Source: Pyrinomonadaceae bacterium (GTDB taxonomy: Bacteria; Acidobacteriota; Blastocatellia; Pyrinomonadales; Pyrinomonadaceae). From it: a stretch of 64,000 bases of DNA. The notes under the pieces are model-generated. The model had not been told where the DNA came from. It searched no databases and saw nothing but the letters and a program-made list of their open reading frames with translations. Below are positions 18,301-25,467 of this stretch, in pieces. Position numbers and translations under genes: made by a program. Numbering within the stretch: the stretch's first letter is position 1; each line of letters starts with the position of its first letter. The stretch lies in contig JAJQRF010000001.1 of the NCBI GenBank assembly GCA_021228405.1, forward strand, positions 496,001-560,000, written 5' to 3'.

Positions 18301-18558
18301 GCCGACCGAGATCATCGCCGGAGCAGAGATTTTTTGTCCGTCCAAAAACGTCCCGTAACTCGATTGCAGATCGACTAAAAACCATTTGCCGTCCTGACTG
18401 CGAATTTCGGCGTGTTTGCGCGAAACCATCGGAAACTGCGCATTGTCGAACGCGATTTCGCATTCGTTACGGTCACGTCCGAAACGAATAACGTTTTGAT
18501 TAAATGATTGTTCGGGAATATTTTCGCCCTTGCGCTCTTCGGCTAAAACGATTTTCAT
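15379..18558 (-). CDS. Triple-FHA ABC transporter, fused ATPase and permease
   Basis: A 1059-residue protein in five parts. FHA1 is near residues 20-80 (FGRDRNECEI, SRKHAEI, SYGTFLDG). FHA2 is near 185-260 (LGRETHCDV, SRKHAEI, SFNGTLVN). FHA3 is near 335-400 (IGRDEKNDISL, SNRHARI, STNGVYVN). The ABC ATPase domain (about 430-650) has LLGPSGAGKSTF, LSGGQRKRVSIA and VIFLDEPTSGLD. The C-terminal ABC2/ABCG-type permease has about six membrane segments (about 760-1059). FHA domains bind phosphothreonine, so the pump may respond to the serine/threonine kinase encoded nearby (23032-25266). The transported substrate is unknown. The G-subfamily half-transporter layout implies a dimer. Confidence 0.95.
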   Translation of the reverse strand: MKIVLAEERKGENIPEQSFNQNVIRFGRDRNECEIAFDNAQFPMVSRKHAEIRSQDGKWFLVDLQSSYGTFLDGQKISAPAMISVGSTLQFGINGPIFRVVWFEVTESGYNFQQKQNSAQSDFQPVAEPKIPPFQPINQPKSPKPPIPTFDTTPKSNSQLHPSHKNEVPQLEFIDRNQPPIKIQKNNFWLGRETHCDVVIESTAVMVSRKHAEIRQENGSFVLYDNGSFNGTLVNEQRISAPTPLYHGDKIELGMGGPVLLFDSPARVAPKGASLAGQRSIALGQLGNLPENHAGIGSKTMAINLGNISGKRRTDESAKPQLLMSLAFGDKKELTIGRDEKNDISLDGLQISNRHARITRTNSGIAVEDLGSTNGVYVNGNRLSKSAITPGDAVQIGSFLIQIDTSGNIGVFDTRSKTRIDSVNITKDVKNRAGGGKIRLLDNVSLSIQPNEFIGLLGPSGAGKSTFMDALNGMRPASSGSVLINNLDLYQNLDALKQSIGYVPQDDIIHRELTVYRTLYYVAKLRLSRDVSSKEINQIIEEVLDVTGLTERKNVPINQLSGGQRKRVSIAVELITKPSVIFLDEPTSGLDPATEEKIMKLFRQIAESGRTVILTTHAMENVKLFDKIVVLMRGKLAFYGTPDEALKHLNAKSFKELYDKLEEPIEQKINQSSNANRQQITEQTAEEWKQKFTNTPQYRQNVYEPLKELGKVQSAGVQKKRRLGIFGAVRQFLTLSRRYAEVLFKDKLNLFILFAQAPIIAVLTFFVMGANQPRDFVYFVLSLVAVWFGTSVSAREIIRENAVYKRERMVNLGILPYLASKLFVLGIIVGIQCILLFVPLKLLDLVGLMPMPGELLGIPQFWAMLLTAGVGIALGLLISALVKTSEMATSLVPLILIPQILFSGLVGVPSGMNKVISLAMPAAWSFDTMKRFSTLDTLEKEGADPNGKTRGSGLYKFIESENDRIIADAKRDLDDYRKDSEKKVEEFSDNVRNGQNASAPKLDEPPKIAEAVKIPENLSNYVTFLHPWMHEILNQLVLMLMFFILVIATLIILRLQDVG

Positions 18559-18636
18559 CTTTTTATGGTCGAAACTGAAAGTTGCGATAATTTTAACGCA
18601 TCAAATGTTTTATTAGAAGAGAGAAAATGACAAAAT

Positions 18637-18760
18637 CGTCATCTGACTGACGTTTTCGTCATTTATATGAAGTTCAACCGCATCTGAGTGACATTTTCGT
18701 CATCTGTATAAGGTTTTCGTCATCTGAGCGAGGTTTTCGTCACCTGAGCGAGGTTTCAGC
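18637..18760. repeat. Tandem array, about 20-bp period
   Basis: Six to seven degenerate units, each close to CGTCATCTGAGCGAGGTTTT, with a period of 19-22 bases. It lies upstream of the FHA-ABC gene and downstream of the pseudokinase gene (both minus strand). It shares GACTGACGTTT with the array at 51629-51868. Confidence 0.75.
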
Positions 18761-18771
18761 CTTTAAAGGAA

Positions 18772-18815
18772 GAAAAAGGCGATAAGTTTCCAAACCTTCG
18801 CCTTTTTCCTTTTTC
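18772..18815 (-). terminator. Rho-independent terminator
   Basis: GAAAAAGGCGA pairs with TCGCCTTTTTC and is flanked by A and T runs on both sides. It lies 10 bases downstream of the pseudokinase stop. Confidence 0.8.
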
Positions 18816-18825
18816 GTTTTTACTT

Positions 18826-21306
18826 TTAATAATTCTGAATCGGCTCGAACGTTTCCAGGATCGTTGCCAGTTCGCCTTTTACGCCGACATCGTCAACGCT
18901 TTTGACATCGTTCGATTTCGACGTTGCCAGCATCGTGATCTCATAACCGTTTTTCACGCCCGGACGCGAAACGGGAATGAATAATCTTCTGCCCCAAACG
19001 ATCAATTTCTCGCCCGTTGCGGTTTCGCCCGCGCCCTGAAACTTGATCTCGTATGCCTTCCAACCGTTAACTTTCGTTTCGTTCTCGGAAAACATCATAT
19101 AATTCGGAATGATCTTGCTCAGAGTTTCGTTCGTTTCCCTGACCAATTTCGGGAAATTAGCTTTATCTTCGTTAAAGGTTCCCTTGCTGTCGTAATAACT
19201 GACGAGCATATTTTCAACCGGAACGCCGCTTTCGGTCTTACGCGAAACGTCTAAAAATTTGCTTCGTGTTCCCACTTTCTCGCCCGGTAAATTTTCGCTC
19301 ACCTTCCAGTCCTTCGGATAATAGAGCGTAAAGCCGAGAAAATTTTTCACCAGATCGCCTTTTGCTTCCTGTTTGCTGTTTTGAAAATAAACCGTGTTCG
19401 GCGGTTGCGAAATCTGGCGCGGCAACGGCGGAACTTCGAGATCGTGGATCGCCAGATCGGGGTTTTGCTTTGTTTCGGGCGTAACCGAAGTTTGCGTGTT
19501 TGCCGCAACCTGATTGACGATCTCAGGCTGATTGGGACGGCTTAAAAAATAATACCAAACCCAGATTCCGGTCATAATCAACGCCAAACCGAGCATCGAG
19601 ATCAAAAACAACGGCGCGACCGACGTTTTCGGCGGTTCCGGCGAACGGCGCGTCCACGTCGCTTCGCTCATTCGTTTCGGTTCGACCGTTTCTTCTGTAA
19701 ATTCTTCCGTTTCATTCATCTCAGCGTCACGCGGCGTGATATGAATATCGCCGAGAATCGGAAGCTCCGGCGTTTCGGCTTCCCGCTCGGTTTCTTCGAT
19801 TTCATTTTCAGCCTTTTCCGCCGATTCGACGACTTCTTGTTTTATTTCAGGCTTTTCGTCAACGATCGGCAAAAGAAAGATTTCATTTTTCTTCGGCGGG
19901 AGAAGCTCGATCTTTTCGGCGGTCGTTTCCTCTTTTTTATCCCAGGCGGCGGCGGTCGTCAGCGCATTGAAAAATGCGTCGCCGAAATCGCGGGCTTTCG
20001 GGTAACGCGCCGTCGGGTCGTAGGCAAGAGCTTTTTCCAGAACTTCATCGGCAAACGGCGGCAGATCGAGCCGCAGATTGGTCGGATGAACCGTCAAACC
20101 TTCGCGTTCGCGCCTGAGCAGATCGTTCGTGTTTTCACCCTGAAACGGCAAACGGTTGGTCAGCATCTCATAAGCGATCACCGCCAACGAAAAAATGTCG
20201 CCTGCAAAGGTTGCCGTTTTGCCTTCTAAAATTTCGGGTGCTTTGTATGAAACATTTTCCTTCGTTTTACTGTTCGAGATTCCGAAATTCGTGATCTTGA
20301 CCTGCTCGGTTCCCGCTTCGGAAACGGACAAAAGAATATTTTCGGGTTTTAGATTGCGGTGCAGAATTCCGTTTTGATGAACTTCGCTCAGGGCGTAAGC
20401 GGTTTGGCGAATGATGCGCGCCGTCCGCAGAACATTAAGCTGACCGTTTTTTTGTAAAAGATTTCTGATTGAACCCGATTCGGTATATTCCGTGACAACG
20501 AACGGTTTTCCTTCGGGAAGCTCGCCCGAATCGACCACTCTCGCAATGTTCGGATGATTTATCAATGAAAGCGACGTGCGCTCCTCGGCATAGATCGCAC
20601 GCGTAAATTCGTCGGTTGCGCCTTCGTCCATCAAAACGCGCAGGAAAACTTTTTTATTATGCGCGAGTTTGTCTTCGGCAAGATACGCAAGATTTGAATC
20701 GTTCGCGCCGACGATTTCAACGATCTGATAACGTCCTTTGACGACCTGACCGACCAAAACGCGCGGATTTTCCAAAGTCAGCGCAAGTCTGCCCGTCGGA
20801 TGTGTTTGACGGTCGCCGAGTTTTGCCTGTCCGCTCGGAATTTCTTCGGGTTTGACGGTGCGCGGTAACGGTTTCGGCAATTCCTGATCTTTCGGAACTT
20901 CCTGAACCTTTAGTGTTTCCTGAGGCTTCGGGATTTCCCGGTTGATCGGCGGAAAAATAGATTTCGGCTTTTCGATCGGTTTGACGGGTTCGAGTTCTAA
21001 CTCGATCTCGTTTTCGTCTTTAAATAATTTATTATCCTTCGGCGGTTGAAAACTCGGCAGAGGCGTTTGTTCCGATCTCACGAAACGCGGGATCGAAGCG
21101 AGTTTTTCATCGTGTTCACTGCGCGGTTCGATGCGTCCGAGCAGATTCGTAAAAACGCCCGTCTGTTTATTTTCCGCTTTCGAGAGATTCTGTGCAGGCA
21201 ATAAACGTCCGCCGTCATTGATACAAAATCTCTGCGACCCGTCCTCGTAAGTTTTTTGACATTTGGGACAATAAAGCATCTTTTTTCTAACTGCTGCAAC
21301 TGACAT
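18826..21306 (-). CDS. Transmembrane serine/threonine pseudokinase with zinc ribbon
   Basis: 826 residues. A zinc ribbon (YCPKCQKTYEDGSQRFC, about 12-28) and a Pro/Lys/Glu-rich linker precede a kinase-like domain at about 190-450. The fold markers APE (KAPEIL, about 355) and FAGDIFSLAVIAYEML are intact, but every catalytic site is altered. The glycine loop reads VGANDSNLAYLA, the VAIK lysine is Arg (KVFLRVL, about R223), HRD reads HRN (HRNLKPEN, N318) and DFG reads NFG (N340). After an acidic linker there is one membrane helix (LISMLGLALIMTGIWVWYYF) and an extracytoplasmic domain of about 200 residues with a PsbP/DcrB-like look (GFTLYYPKDWKVSE). It probably binds rather than phosphorylates. 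The ribosome binding site GAGAGG supports ATG 21306. Confidence 0.93.
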   Translation of the reverse strand: MSVAAVRKKMLYCPKCQKTYEDGSQRFCINDGGRLLPAQNLSKAENKQTGVFTNLLGRIEPRSEHDEKLASIPRFVRSEQTPLPSFQPPKDNKLFKDENEIELELEPVKPIEKPKSIFPPINREIPKPQETLKVQEVPKDQELPKPLPRTVKPEEIPSGQAKLGDRQTHPTGRLALTLENPRVLVGQVVKGRYQIVEIVGANDSNLAYLAEDKLAHNKKVFLRVLMDEGATDEFTRAIYAEERTSLSLINHPNIARVVDSGELPEGKPFVVTEYTESGSIRNLLQKNGQLNVLRTARIIRQTAYALSEVHQNGILHRNLKPENILLSVSEAGTEQVKITNFGISNSKTKENVSYKAPEILEGKTATFAGDIFSLAVIAYEMLTNRLPFQGENTNDLLRREREGLTVHPTNLRLDLPPFADEVLEKALAYDPTARYPKARDFGDAFFNALTTAAAWDKKEETTAEKIELLPPKKNEIFLLPIVDEKPEIKQEVVESAEKAENEIEETEREAETPELPILGDIHITPRDAEMNETEEFTEETVEPKRMSEATWTRRSPEPPKTSVAPLFLISMLGLALIMTGIWVWYYFLSRPNQPEIVNQVAANTQTSVTPETKQNPDLAIHDLEVPPLPRQISQPPNTVYFQNSKQEAKGDLVKNFLGFTLYYPKDWKVSENLPGEKVGTRSKFLDVSRKTESGVPVENMLVSYYDSKGTFNEDKANFPKLVRETNETLSKIIPNYMMFSENETKVNGWKAYEIKFQGAGETATGEKLIVWGRRLFIPVSRPGVKNGYEITMLATSKSNDVKSVDDVGVKGELATILETFEPIQNY

Positions 21307-21435
21307 TTGCCTGAAAACCTCTCGTAAAATTATTCGCTGTTCGCGTATCGTTTTACAACTAATACACTTAATGCCGATAGGTTTTCAGTAAAATTTATAG
21401 TTATAGATAAAAAACTTGTTAAGCGCGGGAAAACC

Positions 21436-21480
21436 GGAAATCCGCAACCCATCTCTTCAGATGCAAAAGTCCGGATTTCC
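21436..21480 (-). terminator. Hairpin, probable terminator of the TPR gene
   Basis: GGAAATCCG (21436-21444) pairs with CGGATTTCC (21472-21480), with a second small stem, CATCT/AGATG, in the loop. It lies about 95 bases downstream of the TPR protein stop on the minus strand. Confidence 0.55.
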
Positions 21481-21573
21481 AATCTTGATTGTAACTTTTT
21501 CACGCAATTCTGCCAACAATTTTTCCGGTGAAAAAATGACTGACTTTTTATTCTCGAATTTTATTTTTTTGAT

Positions 21574-23010
21574 CTAGCTTCCCTGCGCTTTCGCAAGTTT
21601 GCCGGACAAGCTCGATTTGTCGCTGTCGAGTTCGATCGCCTGACGGTAAACCCGTGCCGCGTCACGCGATTTTCCGCTTTTCAGATAGCCGTCGCCGACC
21701 GCTTCAAACTCCTGTGCGAGTCGTTTTTTCTCGTTCTGCGAAACAACGCGCAAGGCTTTTCGCAGAGCGTTCTCGGCGTTGTCGAATTTGTTTTGACGCG
21801 CATAAAGCGAGCCTAAAAGCATATAAGACACAAAGCTGTTCGGGCTGACTTCCGCGCTTTTGTTCAAAACTTTTTCGGCTTCGTCAAAGCTTCCGCGGGT
21901 TGTCAAAGCGCGTCCGAGCAGGAAAAGCGCGGTCGGATTTTTCGGGTCTTGCCGGAGTGCGCGGCGCAAAAGTTGTTCGGATTCGAGATAACGCTGTTGC
22001 GACTGCATCACGTCGGCGACGAGAATCATCGTCGGAACGTCGGTCGAAAGCGTGATCGCGTTACGATATGCACCCGAAGATTCATTGATCTGACCTTTGC
22101 GGCGGTAAAGTCTGCCGAGATGCGCGTAAGCCAGCGCAAATTCGGGGTCGAGCGCGATTGCGCGTTTGTAGGCATTGAGAGTTTCATCGGAAATTATTCC
22201 GCGAAGTTCGAGCGCAACGCCGAGTTGGTCGTAAGCAAGCGCATTCTGATTATCGAGTTGAATCGCCTGCCGCGCCATTTTTTCGGCTTCTGCATAACGT
22301 TCCGAAAGCGTCGTGCCGACGATCGGCTGGGTCAAAACAAAACTCAAAGCGATATACGGTTCGGGCGCGTTCGGTTCGAGCCTGATCGCCGTACGATACG
22401 CATTTTCGGCTTCTTCCCAACGCTGTTGATCGCTGAACAGATTTCCGAGCCCGTAAACGGCGCGCGAATCCGAAGATTTCAGACTTTGTGCACGCAGATA
22501 AGCGGCTTCGGCTTTGGTATATTCGCGGTCGTCGCGGGCAATATTGCCTTCTTCGATGGCTTTTTCAAATTGTTCGTTGTAATCGGGTGTCGGCTGTCCG
22601 ACCGTAATCACGATGTTTTCTTCGGGAACGGTTCTGACGGGCTGTTTCGCCGCCGTTTGCGAAGGTTGAATGTTTACGACCTTAGCCGGTTTCACAACCG
22701 TTTTCGGCGTTGTGGTTTTCGCGGACGTTGCGGATTTTGCGCCTGTTTTTGTTTTAATCGAAGTCGATTTTGCGGTCGCGGCAGGTTTGTTCGATTTTGA
22801 AGTCGTCGTTTTCTTTGCCGCAGATGAATTGGATTTTGACGAGGTTGCTTTCGATGCGGTCGATTTTGCCGTTGATTTGGTTGAAGATTTCGGATTCGGC
22901 GAACGGAATAAACCGTTACTGCTTCCCAAATCTTGCCCGACAGCCGAACCTGTCAAAACTAATAACCCGAACGCTAAAAAAACTATGCCGTAAAAAGAAA
23001 ATCCTTTCAT
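21574..23010 (-). CDS. Secreted TPR-repeat protein with Lys/Ser/Thr/Ala-rich linker
   Basis: 478 residues. A signal peptide (FYGIVFLAFGLLVLTGSAVG) is followed by about 90 residues of nearly pure Lys, Ser, Thr and Ala, then about eight tetratricopeptide repeats (about residues 150-470). Typical units are AVYGLGNLFSDQQRWEEAEN, AYAHLGRLYRRKGQINESSG and ALFLLGRALTTRGSFDEAEK. TPR arrays form protein-binding solenoids; the basic linker could bind peptidoglycan or the membrane surface. It lies between the active kinase gene (23032) and the pseudokinase gene, all on the minus strand, so it may act in the same signalling unit. No enzymatic motif was seen. Confidence 0.9.
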   Translation of the reverse strand: MKGFSFYGIVFLAFGLLVLTGSAVGQDLGSSNGLFRSPNPKSSTKSTAKSTASKATSSKSNSSAAKKTTTSKSNKPAATAKSTSIKTKTGAKSATSAKTTTPKTVVKPAKVVNIQPSQTAAKQPVRTVPEENIVITVGQPTPDYNEQFEKAIEEGNIARDDREYTKAEAAYLRAQSLKSSDSRAVYGLGNLFSDQQRWEEAENAYRTAIRLEPNAPEPYIALSFVLTQPIVGTTLSERYAEAEKMARQAIQLDNQNALAYDQLGVALELRGIISDETLNAYKRAIALDPEFALAYAHLGRLYRRKGQINESSGAYRNAITLSTDVPTMILVADVMQSQQRYLESEQLLRRALRQDPKNPTALFLLGRALTTRGSFDEAEKVLNKSAEVSPNSFVSYMLLGSLYARQNKFDNAENALRKALRVVSQNEKKRLAQEFEAVGDGYLKSGKSRDAARVYRQAIELDSDKSSLSGKLAKAQGS

Positions 23011-23031
23011 TTAATTAACTCCTGCCGCATT

Positions 23032-25266
23032 TCAATCGGAACGAACCAGCCGAAAACCGAGCGTTTTCTCTTTCTGTTTGACGAAAACATCGGCTCGATA
23101 CGTTGACGTAATATTAATTTTTGCCGGATTTTCATGTGCCGAACCACCTCTTACCACGATCTTTTTTTCTGTCGTTTTCGGAACTTCACCGCCGTTTCCC
23201 GGATACGGAGCAATTTCCGTCGAAGTCCATTCCCAGACATTTCCGATCAGATCGACCACGCCCCACATATTTCGCCCGTTCGGTTTTGAACCGACGATCG
23301 CGGGTTCGGAATCTGCAATATTCATCACGGTGTTTGCATCTTCAAACTTGTCGCCCCACGGATACAAATTGTTCTTGCTTCCGTTGCGCGCCGCATATTC
23401 CCATTCTTCCTCGCTCGGCAGACGATAAGTTACGCCGTCGCGGGTTGAACGCCATTTGGCGAAAGTTTCGGCATCGTCGAATGAAACGAACCTGACGGGA
23501 AACCTTTCCGTTCCCTGCACGGGTTTTCCTTCTACCCAATGATTCGGTGCAGGATGATTGGTTTCAGTGATAAATGCGAGATATTCTTCATTCGTCACTT
23601 CGGTTTTATCCATCCAAAAATCCTTGACCGTCACATTATGTTCGGGATGTTCTTTAGGCTCGCCGTCATTGCGACCCATCTTAAACGTTCCGCCCGTGAT
23701 TTTCACCATTTCGGCTTTCGGAATATTTGTCAAAATCGGCGAACTGCCCGGAGTCGGTGTCGTGTTATTTCCTGTCACGATGGGCTTGCCGATCAAACCG
23801 AGCAGATAAGCACCTGTAAATCCACCTATAACAAGTATGAATAAACCGGCAATTCCAATAATTCCTAAAAGAACGGGTGAAAATCCCGATTTTTTAGGCG
23901 TATCGGGTTCGACGAAAACTTCGGAGTTTCCCTTTTGCCAAGTTTGCGGGTTGGTTTGATTAAATTCGTTCTGCACCGCCTGTGTTTTCGCAAAGTTCGG
24001 CGGCGTTTGATTATTCGGAGGTGCGGTCAAAATCTGCGGTTTCGGAATCGCAAATTCATCCTTTTTCGCGGCGCGGAGCTCGGCAACGACCTGCCGCGGT
24101 TTGCCGTCGCAGAAAATTTCGTCTTCCCAGTCTTCAAAACCGTCGTGGCTGACGCGCAGATGATGATTTCCCGTCTGGATGCCTTCGAGAAACAGCAGTC
24201 CGTCAGGCTTACTTTGTCCGACTGCAATGTTGTTGATGAAAACCTTCGATTTCGGCGGATTCGTCAAAACGCTTAATGAAGCGACGGAAATCGCCGCATT
24301 TGCCAGCGAACCCGTATTTTGCAACGGCAGACCGAGCGCGTTACGCAGTTCGGCAACCATTATTTCGACGGTCGCGGTGCGTTTTTTCGGGTCTTTTTCA
24401 AGCGTATGACGAACGGCAAGCTCGATCTGCGGCGAAAGGCTCACGCCCATTTCGGCAAAAGTCGGCGGCGGATCGTAGAGATGTTTTTTCATAATTGCGG
24501 GAATCGAAGAACCTTTGAAAGGAACATCGCCCGTCAGCATCTGAAAAAGCATCACGCCCAAACTGTAAATATCCGAACGCGCGTCGGGGTCTTCGTCCGA
24601 CCATTGTTCGGGAGCCATATAATAGGGCGACCCCATCAATCCGGTCGTCTGCGCTTGGATAAATGACCCGAGAAGTTCGCCCGATTTGATCTTTGCCAGT
24701 CCGAAATCGAGAATCTTGACGGCATCGGCAAGGTTCGGCTTGTCCTTGCAAATCATTATATTCAAGGGCTTTAAGTCACGGTGAACGATTCCCTGCTGAT
24801 GCGCCGCACCGATTCCCGCACAGATCGCCGAGATCAACTCCAAAGCCTTTTCAGGGGCAAGACGTTTTTCGCGCTGAAGCAGATCGTGAAGCGATTCGCC
24901 CTCGACATACTCCATTACAAGGAACGGCATTTTGCCGTTTACGACACCGTAATCGGTCGTGCCGACGACGTTGTGATGGCGGATCGCGGCGGCGGCAAGT
25001 GCTTCCTGGCGAAATCTCGTGACCAGTTGCGGATCGTTTCCGACGAGATCGGGAAGAATGACCTTGATCGCGTGCTGAGTTTTCAGATAAGCGTGTTTCG
25101 CACAGTAAACAACGCCCATTCCGCCCTGACCGAGCCTTTTTTCGAGATGATATTTTCCTTCCAGGACCGGCTCGCCGCTGATCGTATGAAGTGTAGGCAT
25201 CCCGTCTGTCGGACAGACGTTCACCTCATCCGTATAACACTTTTTGCAATGCTGGCACTCTTTCAT
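23032..25266 (-). CDS. Serine/threonine kinase with PEGA and FGE-like domains
   Basis: 744 residues. A cysteine-rich N-terminus (CQHCKKCYTDEVNVCPTDG) leads into an intact Hanks-type kinase domain (about 40-310): GQGGMGVVY, HAIKVIL (K68), HRDLKPLN (D164), DFG (D187), MAPEQW. A PEGA domain follows (TNPPKSKVFINNIAVGQS, about 335-400), then a membrane helix (VLLGIIGIAGLFILVIGGF) and a C-terminal FGE/sulfatase-modifying-like domain (about 520-744) with KITGGTFKMG, DKTEVTNEEYLAF, YRLPSEEEWEYAAR, NVWEWTS and GFRLVRS. The FGE-like part contains no cysteine, so formylglycine formation is unlikely; it may be a sensor or ligand-binding module. It is probably the active partner of the neighbouring pseudokinase. 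Confidence 0.95.
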   Translation of the reverse strand: MKECQHCKKCYTDEVNVCPTDGMPTLHTISGEPVLEGKYHLEKRLGQGGMGVVYCAKHAYLKTQHAIKVILPDLVGNDPQLVTRFRQEALAAAAIRHHNVVGTTDYGVVNGKMPFLVMEYVEGESLHDLLQREKRLAPEKALELISAICAGIGAAHQQGIVHRDLKPLNIMICKDKPNLADAVKILDFGLAKIKSGELLGSFIQAQTTGLMGSPYYMAPEQWSDEDPDARSDIYSLGVMLFQMLTGDVPFKGSSIPAIMKKHLYDPPPTFAEMGVSLSPQIELAVRHTLEKDPKKRTATVEIMVAELRNALGLPLQNTGSLANAAISVASLSVLTNPPKSKVFINNIAVGQSKPDGLLFLEGIQTGNHHLRVSHDGFEDWEDEIFCDGKPRQVVAELRAAKKDEFAIPKPQILTAPPNNQTPPNFAKTQAVQNEFNQTNPQTWQKGNSEVFVEPDTPKKSGFSPVLLGIIGIAGLFILVIGGFTGAYLLGLIGKPIVTGNNTTPTPGSSPILTNIPKAEMVKITGGTFKMGRNDGEPKEHPEHNVTVKDFWMDKTEVTNEEYLAFITETNHPAPNHWVEGKPVQGTERFPVRFVSFDDAETFAKWRSTRDGVTYRLPSEEEWEYAARNGSKNNLYPWGDKFEDANTVMNIADSEPAIVGSKPNGRNMWGVVDLIGNVWEWTSTEIAPYPGNGGEVPKTTEKKIVVRGGSAHENPAKINITSTYRADVFVKQKEKTLGFRLVRSD

Positions 25267-25467
25267 TTTCGATCTTCGGGGGTTTAACTGAAAATCAGCT
25301 CGGATTTTCCATTAACAAATTAGATACCGCAAATAATACAACAGTCGAACATTTTTATGACAGTTGATTTTAAGTTTTTTGTGACCGTCAATCAAGGTAA
25401 AAGGCGAAAACGCGGTCGAGTTCCAAGAAAACCCGCTCCGCGTCCGCATTTTTTCGATGAATTTTGC

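Noticed and set aside
17680-18378. Plus-strand open frame opposite the FHA-ABC gene
   Set aside because: Antisense to three clear FHA domains; no independent support.
21949-22800. Plus-strand open frame of 283 codons opposite the TPR gene
   Set aside because: Antisense to a well-supported TPR gene; composition is Arg/Phe-rich with no domain.
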